A DNA stretch of 44,471 nucleotides from Geobacteraceae bacterium (lineage in GTDB: Bacteria; Desulfobacterota; Desulfuromonadia; Desulfuromonadales; BM103). This document shows positions 18,687-25,769 of the stretch, one piece after another. A program made the translations under genes and the position numbers. The notes below the pieces were generated by a model, which ran no database searches, was not told the origin of the DNA, and was given only the letters and a program-made list of their open reading frames with translations. The stretch is taken from the NCBI GenBank assembly GCA_024640545.1, contig JAHEEU010000003.1:1-44471 (forward strand). The letters run 5' to 3'. How positions within the stretch are numbered: position 1 is the stretch's first letter; each line of letters starts with the position of its first letter.

Positions 18687-19634
18687 CTAAATGAGGTTGC
18701 AAACGCGCAGCAGGAAAATCCCCAGCGTCGAGGAGACGATCGACCCCAGGGAGGTCGCAGCGATAATTGCCGCCGCCAGGTAATGGTTGGCGCCAAACGC
18801 CTGGGCCATGGGATAGCTGGCCGCTGCGGTGGGTGCCGAGGCCATCAGGAACAGGACACCCAGGCTTTCGCCGCGCAGGCCGATGGCGATGCCGCCAACA
18901 GTGATCAACAGCGGCACCAGGAGCAGTTTTCCCGCCGTGCCCCAATAGAGCGGCGGCGACGTCTGGAATTCCCTGAGACGGATGGCGGCCCCGGCACAGA
19001 GCAGGGCCAGCGGCAAAGTCATCTGGGCAAAATAGCTGCCCGTATTGAGGATAATCCGGGGGACCGCTATCCCGCTCAACGAAATGCCGACGCCGGCGGC
19101 GATTGCCAGGATCAGGGGGTTTTTGACAATCCCGTTGATGATGACCTGGACCCTTTTCCCGTTGGTTTCCTGTCCCTGGTGCCGGGTCAGGGTCATCACG
19201 GCCAGGACATTGTAGAGCGTGGTCACGAACGCCAGGTAGATCGAGGCAACCGGCAAGACCTTCTCACCGAAAGCGCTCAGGCAGTAGGCCAGTCCGATAA
19301 TCCCCATGTTGCTACGAAAGGCGCCCTGGACAAAAACACCCCGATCACGGTGATCGGCGATACGCGAACTGGCCAGTCTTTCCAGGAGGAAGTACACGGC
19401 CAGGGTGGCAACAACCGCATAAAGAAACAGCTGCGTATCTACAAGGTGCCTGAAATCGGTCTCGACCAGGTTGACGAACAGCAGGCAGGGCAGCGTTACC
19501 TTGAAGACGAGTTCCGAACCGGTCTTGGCAAATTCATCGGTGATCAAACCACGCCGCTTGAAGTAAATCCCCAGACCCAGGATGCAGAAGATCGGTGCGG
19601 TGATGTGAATGGCAAAGGATAAATCAGTTAGCAT
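18687..19634 (-). CDS. AEC-family transporter, copy 1
   Basis: 315 residues, about ten transmembrane helices. AEC features are visible: IFCILGLGIYFKRRGLITDE at the N-terminus, FRSNMGIIGLAYCLSAFGEK around residue 110, and the C-terminal SAPTAAASYPMAQAFGANH, which matches the substrate-side repeat of the family. The start at 19634 fits the family N-terminus; a longer frame to 19748 adds a hydrophilic stretch without a ribosome site. Tandem arrangement with the following AEC gene hints at a hetero-pair or two related carriers for organic acids. Confidence 0.86.
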   Translation of the reverse strand: MLTDLSFAIHITAPIFCILGLGIYFKRRGLITDEFAKTGSELVFKVTLPCLLFVNLVETDFRHLVDTQLFLYAVVATLAVYFLLERLASSRIADHRDRGVFVQGAFRSNMGIIGLAYCLSAFGEKVLPVASIYLAFVTTLYNVLAVMTLTRHQGQETNGKRVQVIINGIVKNPLILAIAAGVGISLSGIAVPRIILNTGSYFAQMTLPLALLCAGAAIRLREFQTSPPLYWGTAGKLLLVPLLITVGGIAIGLRGESLGVLFLMASAPTAAASYPMAQAFGANHYLAAAIIAATSLGSIVSSTLGIFLLRVCNLI

Positions 19635-19935
19635 ATTGTATTCTGGGTGAAAGGATTGGGGTTGAATTCTAGTAAACTTATGTTTTGACTTGTGGCATAA
19701 AAGGGTGACGGATGCTTCAGCACGAGTGTGGGTATTTGTCTGCCGCAAAGGCTGAAATGGCCAGGGTCAAAATGATCACGGACCCGACATCAAAGTGGTG
19801 AGGCCGCCAGCATGCGTCACCATCATGGCCCAAGACGGCAATCGTGTAAACAGTTTAGATCATGTATTATTCACCCGTTCGACTTGGGCGCCGAAACCGT
19901 CCGGCACCGGCAGATTCAACCAGGGCACGGTTGTT
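19635..19935. other. Intergenic region between AEC carrier and membrane protein gene
   Basis: About 300 bases holding the divergent promoters of the minus-strand AEC pair and the plus-strand membrane protein. A frame from 19795 is open into the next gene, but its first 47 codons show no family-like or membrane character and no ribosome site. No further element is recognised. Confidence 0.5.
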
Positions 19936-20463
19936 ATGCAGAAGAGACATGTCTATGCCTTGCTGTTCGGCGTCCCGGGGCTGTTCCTTGCCCTGATCGC
20001 GACCCTGCTGGTCATCGGGACAGTCAGCGGCTTTATGTGGCTGTATCTGTTTGGCGACCGACCGTGGCCGGCCGTAAGTGGAGATTTCCTGACTCTGTTG
20101 GCGGCCGCCACCTTCCTGCTGTTGTGGACGGCGACGGTCATCGTCGGCTATCGTACCGGCAAGCGGCTGGAAGCCTCCCCGGGGCTGAACCGACGGCATA
20201 TCCTGGCCTCTGCAGCACTGACGGTCGCCCCGTTGCTGCTCCTGGTCCTGCACCAGTGGAGCATCGGCAACCTCGGGAAGCGCTCGGACTCCCTGGTCTG
20301 CCGTGACCTCTGCCTTGCAAAGGGCTATTCGGCCAGCGGCATGCCGCCGGAAAACACCGGCGAGAAGGACTGCATCTGCTATGATTCAGGCTGGGAGGTT
20401 CTGCGCATGCCGCTGAACGCCAGTGTCTCCGACCAAGCAACTGACCAACAAGCCAAACAATAG
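19936..20463 (+). CDS. Three-helix membrane protein with periplasmic Cys cluster
   Basis: 175 residues, family not recognised. Three hydrophobic segments are clear: about 8-36 (LLFGVPGLFLALIATLLVIG), 51-71 (FLTLLAAATFLLLWTATVIV) and 90-107 (ASAALTVAPLLLLVL). Positive residues at the start and in GYRTGKRLEA/NRRH put the N-terminus inside and the tail outside. The tail, from about residue 118, has Cys in the spacing C-x3-C ... C-x-C (VCRDLCLAKGYSASG, then KDCICYD), enough for two disulfides. The C-x3-C/C-x-C pattern is that of cysteine-stabilised alpha/beta mini-domains; this likeness is inference from spacing alone. Its plus-strand neighbours downstream are redox proteins. Confidence 0.7.
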   Translation: MQKRHVYALLFGVPGLFLALIATLLVIGTVSGFMWLYLFGDRPWPAVSGDFLTLLAAATFLLLWTATVIVGYRTGKRLEASPGLNRRHILASAALTVAPLLLLVLHQWSIGNLGKRSDSLVCRDLCLAKGYSASGMPPENTGEKDCICYDSGWEVLRMPLNASVSDQATDQQAKQ

Positions 20464-20464
20464 G

Positions 20465-20605
20465 CCCGCCACGGAGACACTCAGGCGCCAAGGAGAATCA
20501 ATCGGTTTTGTCGGGTTGTAGAAATGCTTCCCGCTCAGGGCTGGGTTTTTCCCAAGAGAGTCTTTGCTTGGGGTCTTTGCGCCTTAGTGGCTGAATAACC
20601 TTTTT
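20465..20605. repeat. Imperfect inverted intergenic repeat
   Basis: Left part gccacggagacactcaggcg (near 20466-20485) and right part tttgcgccttagtggctgaa (near 20576-20595) are roughly complementary (…act-aggcgc-aa… against the reverse complement). Related words with aggcgcaaag/ccttagtggc are known as dispersed intergenic sequences in many bacterial genomes. The stretch between them shows no gene. Whether it is a mobile miniature element or a folded RNA cannot be decided here. Confidence 0.35.
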
Positions 20606-20661
20606 ATTGGCGATAGGGCTGCCAGGAAAAGGGCTGGCCTCCTTTTCCCGGGCAAAAGCCA

Positions 20662-20670
20662 TGTTATGAT
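20662..20670 (+). promoter_or_regulatory. Extended -10 promoter element for the selenoprotein gene
   Basis: tgttatgat is a good extended -10 (TG-N-TATGAT), 36 bases before the selenoprotein ATG. It is the same type as those before the transglycosylase and MgtC-family genes. No consensus -35 is seen. Confidence 0.45.
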
Positions 20671-20706
20671 TTACGGAAGACACCCCCGGACAGAAAGGAG
20701 CCTGTT

Positions 20707-21045
20707 ATGAAAGTCGATTGGGCCTACCTGCGTAAAGGTTGAACCTCCTGTAAAAATGCTCAAGAGTTTCTTGAGTCCAAGCAGGTCAGTGTCAAGGAAG
20801 TCGTCGATGCCAAGCAAACCCGTTTTGACGAGGATGCCGCCTGGGCACTGCTGAAAACGGCAAAGACCGTGACCGTTGCCAAGGGCAAGAAGGTCCAGAA
20901 CTTCACCACCGCGACCGACGATAAACAGGCGATCCTGCAGCAGGCGATGGGGCCGAGCGGCAACCTGCGCGCGCCAGCCTACCGTGCCAAGGACCGCTTC
21001 ATCATCGGCTTCAACGCCGAGCTGTATGAAGACTGGGTGAAGTGA
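20707..21045 (+). CDS. ArsC/Spx-like selenoprotein (Sec encoded by TGA at 20740-20742)
   Basis: The frame opened by ATG 20707 meets TGA at codon 12 and then runs on without interruption for 100 more codons to the TGA at 21043-21045, giving a 112-residue protein. The frame around the first TGA reads WAYLRKG-U-TSCKNAQEFLE: Sec at residue 12 replaces the first Cys of a U-x2-C redox motif at the start of a thioredoxin-like ArsC/Spx fold. The C-terminal half has the family-like GPSGNLRAPAYRAKDRFIIG, with the cis-Pro-like RAP near residue 93. AAGGAG lies 6 bases before the ATG. A hairpin follows the TGA at the distance expected for a bacterial SECIS. Families of ArsC-like selenoproteins with UxxC are known in selenium-using deltaproteobacteria. 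Probable cytoplasmic thiol or selenol oxidoreductase; substrate unknown. Requires selA/B/C/D elsewhere in the genome. Confidence 0.88.
20743..20786 (+). promoter_or_regulatory. Bacterial SECIS element for the selenoprotein
   Basis: Directly after the TGA, ctcaaga (20759-20765) pairs perfectly with tcttgag (20769-20775), closing a gtt loop at 20766-20768. The loop starts 23 bases after the TGA and begins with G. Both agree with the published description of bacterial SECIS elements (apical loop with an early G, about 16-37 bases from UGA). A weak lower stem may form from acct (20743-20746) and aggt (20783-20786). Expected to bind SelB with Sec-tRNA. Confidence 0.75.
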
Positions 21046-21052
21046 GCCGTCC

Positions 21053-21163
21053 ATCAAAAAGACCTTCGGCATAATCCTGATCTGCGTCATCGGCGGCTGC
21101 GTCGTCCTGGTGACGCTCGTCCTGGTGCTGCAGGTGGCCCTCTCCCTGATCGCTGCGGAATGA
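21053..21163 (+). CDS. Possible 36-residue single-pass membrane micropeptide with non-standard start
   Basis: Between the selenoprotein stop and the redoxin start a frame reads IKKTFGIILICVIGGC followed by a long Val/Leu run, ending ALSLIAAE. This is a lysine-capped transmembrane helix of exactly membrane length with two Cys in its first half. There is no ATG, GTG or TTG in a suitable place; an upstream TGA at 21038 confines the frame, and ATC at 21053 is the natural first codon by analogy with M-KK starts. Its TGA stop overlaps the ATG of the following gene (ATGA at 21160-21163), an arrangement typical of coupled real genes. It could use an AUC start, depend on re-initiation, or be a decayed or mis-sequenced gene. 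Confidence 0.4.
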   Translation: MKKTFGIILICVIGGCVVLVTLVLVLQVALSLIAAE

Positions 21164-22281
21164 GATCGAGCCCTGAAATGATGAAACTCCTGCTCCAACT
21201 GGCGGCGGTCCCACTGCTGGCCTTAGTGACCCTCGCCCCGGCGGCGGCCGAAGACCGGCAGCTGATCGCATTCGGTGACAACTTCCCGGAGTTGGAACTG
21301 ACGCTTGCCGGACCGGACCATGATCGCAGCTACCTCGGTCTCGGGGCCAGGTCCAGCTTCACGGCCAGCCAGGTCAGGGCTGATCTGCTCCTGGTGGAGC
21401 TGCTCAACGTGCATTGCTCCCACTGCCAGGAGCAGGCACCGGCCTACAACGAGCTGTTCAAGCTCATCGAGAAGACTCCGGCGACCCGCGGCCGCATCAA
21501 GCTGCTCGGCATTGCCGTAGGCAACCTGGCAGAGGAGGTCGAGGCGTTTCGCCGGGCCTACCAGGTGCCGTTTCCGATCGTCGCCGATCCGCGTTTTGCC
21601 GCCCATCGCGCGTTGGGCGGCAGTGCCACGCCCTTCTCCATTTATGTCCGCCAGGACAGCTCCGGTCGACCCGGCGTCGTAGCCGAGGCCCGCCTGGGTC
21701 TGAACACTGATGTCCAAAAGCTGTTTGCTGAACTGCAGCAACTCGCCAGCGCCGATGCCGCGGCCCTGCGGCGCCAGGGGGCAGCGGCCACACGTCAACG
21801 CACGGCGATCACGCCCCTCTACAGCGAGGAGCAACTGGCGGAACGGGTACGGCAGGCCTTTATCAAGACGGGGGGCCAGCTGGCCGGGTTCGGACCGGTC
21901 GAGCTGCGCAGCGGCCGGCGGATCTATACTGCGGTATTGCGCCGAGGGGAACAGAGTGGCCGGCTCTTTGCCGAAGTCGCCAGCCGCCAGACGGTCTGCG
22001 ACATCTGTCACGACGTACATTTCATCTACGTCTTCGATACGGCCACACGGATTGTCGGTTTTGAACCGCTGCAGGTCACCAAGTACGGCAACCTGGCGTG
22101 GAGCGACCAGGAGGTGGAGTGGATGCGCCGGCGGGTGGTGGGGCAGTACCTCACCGCGCCGCGCTCCTTCGACCCCAAAGTGGACGCGGTGACCTCGGCG
22201 ACGATCAGCTCGGCAATCATCTTCGACAGCCTCGCCCAGGGGGAGTCGCTGATCGAGGAGCTGCGCGCCAGGGGCTACTAG
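21160..22281 (+). CDS. Secreted thioredoxin-fold protein with CxxCH and flavinylation-like motifs
   Basis: 373 residues. A signal peptide (Leu/Ala core, cleavage after LAPAAA near residue 30) exports it. The N-terminal half is a TlpA/AhpC-type redoxin: ELLNVHCSHCQEQAPAYNEL with redox pair Cys86/Cys89, and a cis-Pro region ALGGSATPFSIYVRQ near 155. The C-terminal part is a separate domain: TVCDICHDVHF at 279-287 contains C280-x2-C283-H284, the form of a c-type haem site, and DAVTSATISS at 342-351 resembles the D-x2-[ST]-[GS]-A-T site where ApbE attaches FMN. All three motifs in one exported chain suggest extracytoplasmic electron transfer. Haem or flavin attachment is inference. The start overlaps the micro-frame stop; an alternative ATG is at 21178. 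Confidence 0.82.
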   Translation: MRSSPEMMKLLLQLAAVPLLALVTLAPAAAEDRQLIAFGDNFPELELTLAGPDHDRSYLGLGARSSFTASQVRADLLLVELLNVHCSHCQEQAPAYNELFKLIEKTPATRGRIKLLGIAVGNLAEEVEAFRRAYQVPFPIVADPRFAAHRALGGSATPFSIYVRQDSSGRPGVVAEARLGLNTDVQKLFAELQQLASADAAALRRQGAAATRQRTAITPLYSEEQLAERVRQAFIKTGGQLAGFGPVELRSGRRIYTAVLRRGEQSGRLFAEVASRQTVCDICHDVHFIYVFDTATRIVGFEPLQVTKYGNLAWSDQEVEWMRRRVVGQYLTAPRSFDPKVDAVTSATISSAIIFDSLAQGESLIEELRARGY

Positions 22282-22336
22282 CCTCCGTTACAGGCCGCCT
22301 GCCGTTACCGGCAGCAGCAGTCCGTGCCCGGCTTCT

Positions 22337-24439
22337 TCATCTCACCAGCACGACCACGGAACGACCCCGCACCCGATAACTGGCCTGCTCAGGCAGTGGC
22401 GGCTCTTCCCCCGGGTGGCAGCTGGCCTGCCCGGCAGCGAGCGCCGTGTCGACGAAACGCCGCCAGGGCCGCTGTGCGGCGGCTAAAGGCAGGGAAAAAT
22501 CCGCATCTTCCACGGCCGCGTTGGCGACCAGGTAGATCTCGGTCTCCTCCGGCTTGCCCTGCAGGTACATGCCCAGCGCCTGGGAGGCCTCCGACCAGTC
22601 CGGCTCATGCAATCTGCGCCCGTGCCAGGTCAGGCGCCGCTCGCCTCTCTCCTCCCCCTCGAAGTGACGCGGCCGCAACAAGGTGTACCTTTGCCGGAAG
22701 GCAATCAGGTTGCGGAAGAACTCAAACAGGTCGCGGTTGGCATCGAGCCTGGTCCAGTCGAGCCAGCTGGTGGCATTGTCCTGACACCAGGCGTTGTTGT
22801 TGCCCCCCTGGCTGCGGCCCATTTCGTCACCGGCCAGGAGCATCGGCACGCCGTGGGCGAGAATCAACAGGGCGGCAAAATTGCGCACCTGCCGGGCACG
22901 CAGCGCTTTGACGTCCGGGTCGTCCGTCGCTCCTTCGATGCCATGGTTGGCGCTGAAATTATGGTCGTCACCATCGGAGCCGTATTCGCCGTTGGCCTCA
23001 TTGTGCTTTTTCTCGTAGCTGACCAGGTCGGCCAGCGTGAAGCCGTCATGGCTGGTGACGAAGTTGATGCTGTGGTAGGGGGCGCGCCCGTCATCCTGGT
23101 ACAGGTCGGCACTTCCGGCCAGACGGGTTGCCAGCACCTGCACCATCCCGCGGTCGCCGCGAACGAAGCGGCGGAGGTCATCGCGGAATTTGCCGTTCCA
23201 TTCCGCCCAGCGGCCGAAGTTGGGAAAAGTGCCGACCTGGTAGAGACCGGCGGCGTCCCAGGCCTCGGCGATCAGCTTGGTGTCAGCCAGCACCGGAGTG
23301 CCGGCAATTCGCTCCAAAAGCGGCGGGTTGGTCAGCACTGTACCGTCGGAACCACGGCCGAGGATCGAGGCCAGGTCGAAGCGGAAGCCGTCGACGTGCA
23401 TCTCGGTGACCCAGTAGCACAGCGCATCGATGATCAGGTCGCGCACCACGGGGTGATTGCAGTTGACGGTGTTGCCGCAGCCGGAATAGTTGGCGTAATC
23501 GCCGCTTTGGGGGTTGACCATATAGTAGACGCTGTTGTCGAGTCCGCGCAGGGAGATAGTTCGCCCCTGCTCGTTGCCTTCACCGGTATGATTGAAGACC
23601 ATGTCGAGGATGACCTCGATGCCGGCGGCGTGCAGCGCCTTGACCATTTCCCGGAACTCGCGCACCTGGCTGCCGGGGAACATATCAACCGCGTAGGCCG
23701 CCTTCGGAGCGAAAAAGCTCAAGGGATGATAACCCCAGAAGTTATGCAGGGGGCTCCCGTCCTGGGGGTTTTTGCGGTAATTGTCCGCTTCGTCGAACTC
23801 GGTGACCGGCAGGAGCTCCACGGCGGTGATGCCCAGTTCCTGCAGGTAAGGGATCTTTTCGACCACGCCGCGATAAGTGCCCGGGTGGGCGACGTCCGAG
23901 GAAGCGGCTCGGGTAAAGCCGCGCACGTGCAGCTCGTAGATCACCGAGTCGGCCAGGTGACGGTTCAGCGGCCAGTCATGCTCCCAGTCGAAGTCGCTGT
24001 CCACCAGCAGGCCGCGCCAGTTGCCCTGGCGGGACGCGCACCGGCTGGACGTCCGCCACAGCGACGGCCCGGAAACCGCCCTGGCATAGGGATCAAGCAG
24101 TACCCGCCCAGCATCGAAACGGTGCACCGGCGAGCCATCTGCAATCTCCCGGCCCGCCCGGTAGCCGTACTCGAACCCGGGCTGCAGCCCCTGCAGGGCG
24201 ACATGCCAGACATCCCCGGTGCGGTTGATTTTCGGATCAAGGGGGATTTCGAGCAACGGTTCGGGATCGCCGGGGCGAAACAGGACCAGGGCGAGCACCG
24301 TGGCATGGCGGGAGAAGACGGCAAAGTTGACCCCTCCGACCAGGGGATTGACGCCAAAGGGCTGAGGATGGCCGCGCAATACGGAGAAATCCACGGCTAC
24401 GGCATCCAGCAGGCGGTTGTGATGTTCGGAGTGGGTCAT
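22337..24439 (-). CDS. glgX: Glycogen debranching enzyme, GlgX/isoamylase type
   Basis: 700-residue GH13 enzyme cleaving alpha-1,6 branches of glycogen or limit dextrins in the cytoplasm. An N-terminal CBM48-like domain (FGVNPLVGGVNFAVFSRHAT, residues 28-47) precedes the (beta/alpha)8 barrel. Conserved GH13 sites: DMVFNHTGEG (279-288), DGFRFDLAS with nucleophile Asp355, AEAWDAAG with acid Glu392, and FVTSHDGFT with Asp465. GDEMGRSQGGNNNAWCQD and a C-terminal beta domain follow. Length and motifs are those of GlgX. It is convergent with the redoxin gene (55 bases apart) and divergent from the MgtC gene; no other glycogen gene is nearby. Confidence 0.95.
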   Translation of the reverse strand: MTHSEHHNRLLDAVAVDFSVLRGHPQPFGVNPLVGGVNFAVFSRHATVLALVLFRPGDPEPLLEIPLDPKINRTGDVWHVALQGLQPGFEYGYRAGREIADGSPVHRFDAGRVLLDPYARAVSGPSLWRTSSRCASRQGNWRGLLVDSDFDWEHDWPLNRHLADSVIYELHVRGFTRAASSDVAHPGTYRGVVEKIPYLQELGITAVELLPVTEFDEADNYRKNPQDGSPLHNFWGYHPLSFFAPKAAYAVDMFPGSQVREFREMVKALHAAGIEVILDMVFNHTGEGNEQGRTISLRGLDNSVYYMVNPQSGDYANYSGCGNTVNCNHPVVRDLIIDALCYWVTEMHVDGFRFDLASILGRGSDGTVLTNPPLLERIAGTPVLADTKLIAEAWDAAGLYQVGTFPNFGRWAEWNGKFRDDLRRFVRGDRGMVQVLATRLAGSADLYQDDGRAPYHSINFVTSHDGFTLADLVSYEKKHNEANGEYGSDGDDHNFSANHGIEGATDDPDVKALRARQVRNFAALLILAHGVPMLLAGDEMGRSQGGNNNAWCQDNATSWLDWTRLDANRDLFEFFRNLIAFRQRYTLLRPRHFEGEERGERRLTWHGRRLHEPDWSEASQALGMYLQGKPEETEIYLVANAAVEDADFSLPLAAAQRPWRRFVDTALAAGQASCHPGEEPPLPEQASYRVRGRSVVVLVR

Positions 24440-24618
24440 GGGGCACTTTCGTCATACAGTCAGGAACGGTCGACAAGACTCAGTTTACCAGAGTCTCTGG
24501 CGTGAGCCATGTTGTTTTATCATCGCCCCGGCGCCACGGAGACCTTAGCCGGTGGACAGCGATGGTCAAGCGAAGGCCAAAGCAGACCGATTCGATTATG
24601 GTGGACTGGAGGGTTGTT

Positions 24619-24627
24619 TGCTATGAT
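24619..24627 (+). promoter_or_regulatory. Extended -10 promoter element for the MgtC-family gene
   Basis: tgctatgat is a near-consensus extended -10 (TG-N-TATGAT), 53 bases before the ATG. No good -35 box is visible. Confidence 0.45.
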
Positions 24628-24680
24628 ATACAGTAAGAAAGGTTAATAAATTACCACTTACGCGGATGTGAGGATCTGAC

Positions 24681-25382
24681 ATGTTTTTTGAGACTACCTT
24701 GCTTGGCAGCGTCGAGCTGGATGTGGCCGTCAAGCTGTTTCTCGCCGCCCTGGCCGGCGGCCTGGTCGGACTGGAGCGCGAGAAACACGGCCGTCCTGCC
24801 GGTTTGCGAACCAACCTGCTGGTTGCCGTCGGTTCCTGCGTCATGGTGATCGTCTCGGAAGCCTTCTACATCAAGTACGGAGGGTTCGATGCGCAATCGA
24901 CACTGCGTATCGACCCTTCACGGGTGGCGGCCCAGATCGTGACCGGCGTCGGCTTTCTCGGGGCCGGGGTCATTCTCAAGGAAGGCCCGTCGGTGCGCGG
25001 CCTGACGACCGCGGCCAGCCTCTGGACCGTCGCCGGGCTCGGTATGGCTTTCGGTATGGGCTTCTACAGTCTTGGCGCCATTGCGACCCTGCTGGTGCTG
25101 GTCAGCCTGACCTTTCTGAAAAAACTCGATCCGATCATCAGAAAGGATCGCTTCCTCACCCTGACGGTGACTGCGACCAATCGGGACGGGCTGCTTGAGG
25201 AGTTGCAGAAAGTCTTTGCCGAGCGCAACCTCGTGGTGACCGATATCAGTTCCAATCTGGACCTGGTCAACGACGAACTCTTTTACCAGCTAGTGATCAC
25301 CCAGCAGCAGAAGCGCATCGGCCACGAGTTGACCGCCAAGATCAGACAAATCGAGGGGATCAGGAAGATTCATTACCACTGA
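24681..25382 (+). CDS. MgtC/SapB family inner-membrane protein
   Basis: 233 residues. About five transmembrane helices make the MgtC domain: VKLFLAALAGGLVGLEREKH (residues 14-33), GLRTNLLVAVGSCVMVIVSE, and the signature RVAAQIVTGVGFLGAGVILK (75-94) and GLTTAASLWTVAGLGMAFG. The C-terminal roughly 85 residues form a soluble ACT-like domain (LTLTVTATNRDGLLEELQKV). MgtC proteins adjust membrane potential or F-type ATP synthase and Mg homeostasis in some bacteria; most homologues of this length are uncharacterised. A GAGGA ribosome site and an extended -10 precede it. A small zinc-ribbon membrane protein follows. Confidence 0.9.
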   Translation: MFFETTLLGSVELDVAVKLFLAALAGGLVGLEREKHGRPAGLRTNLLVAVGSCVMVIVSEAFYIKYGGFDAQSTLRIDPSRVAAQIVTGVGFLGAGVILKEGPSVRGLTTAASLWTVAGLGMAFGMGFYSLGAIATLLVLVSLTFLKKLDPIIRKDRFLTLTVTATNRDGLLEELQKVFAERNLVVTDISSNLDLVNDELFYQLVITQQQKRIGHELTAKIRQIEGIRKIHYH

Positions 25383-25451
25383 GGAACGGCGGTTCATGGT
25401 TAAAGGGCATGGGGGCCGCCCTTTTCCCGGCAAAAACTACGTGGAGGCCGA

Positions 25452-25769
25452 TTGAACGAGGAGAAGACCGACCTGCATCCCGGGCTGACCAAGGTGCGCC
25501 AGCGGCGCTGGATTCTCTGGGCCACCATTCTGATCTACGTGCCGGGGCTCTTGCTTGCCTTTCAGATGGACGTTGCAGGCGGAACCAAGGCAAAACTGTT
25601 TGTCGGCTGGGTCGGCCTGCTCTGTGTCGCGGTCGGCCTGGCCACGGTCGTCAAATGCCCCCGTTGCGGCCAGCAGTTCCATACCAACGGGCCGACCTTC
25701 CTGCCGCTGCGCAGATGCGTGCACTGCGGCCTGCCCCTCAATGCGGACCGACAATCCCGAGCAGGCTAG
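25452..25769 (+). CDS. Small membrane protein with C-terminal zinc ribbon
   Basis: 105 residues from a TTG start with GGAGG shortly before it. Two transmembrane helices (RRWILWATILIYVPGLLLAF, about 18-37, and LFVGWVGLLCVAVGLATVV, about 48-67) are followed by a zinc-ribbon pair CPRCGQQFH and RRCVHCGLPL (C-x2-C twice). This is the mirror image of the small protein at 4155, where the ribbon comes first. Function unknown. It follows the MgtC-family gene after 69 bases and may share its transcript. Confidence 0.75.
   Translation: MNEEKTDLHPGLTKVRQRRWILWATILIYVPGLLLAFQMDVAGGTKAKLFVGWVGLLCVAVGLATVVKCPRCGQQFHTNGPTFLPLRRCVHCGLPLNADRQSRAG

Noticed and set aside
19795-19935. N-terminal extension of the three-helix membrane protein
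   Set aside because: No ribosome site, polar unstructured sequence, and the positively charged MQKRH start directly precedes the first helix.
20740-20742. TGA read as a true stop giving an 11-residue peptide
   Set aside because: The frame continues cleanly for 100 codons with ArsC-like features and a hairpin at SECIS distance, so selenocysteine is the better reading.
20671-21198. 175-codon open frame on the minus strand across the selenoprotein
   Set aside because: No signal, domain or ribosome site; the plus-strand frame has an ideal ribosome site, UxxC motif, SECIS-like stem and protein-like composition.
22299-22314. Short ctgccg/cggcag hairpin between the redoxin and glgX genes
   Set aside because: Only six base pairs and no T run on either strand; not enough for a terminator call.
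22607-24505. 632-codon open frame antisense to glgX
   Set aside because: No domain or ribosome site; GlgX on the other strand has complete GH13 motifs.
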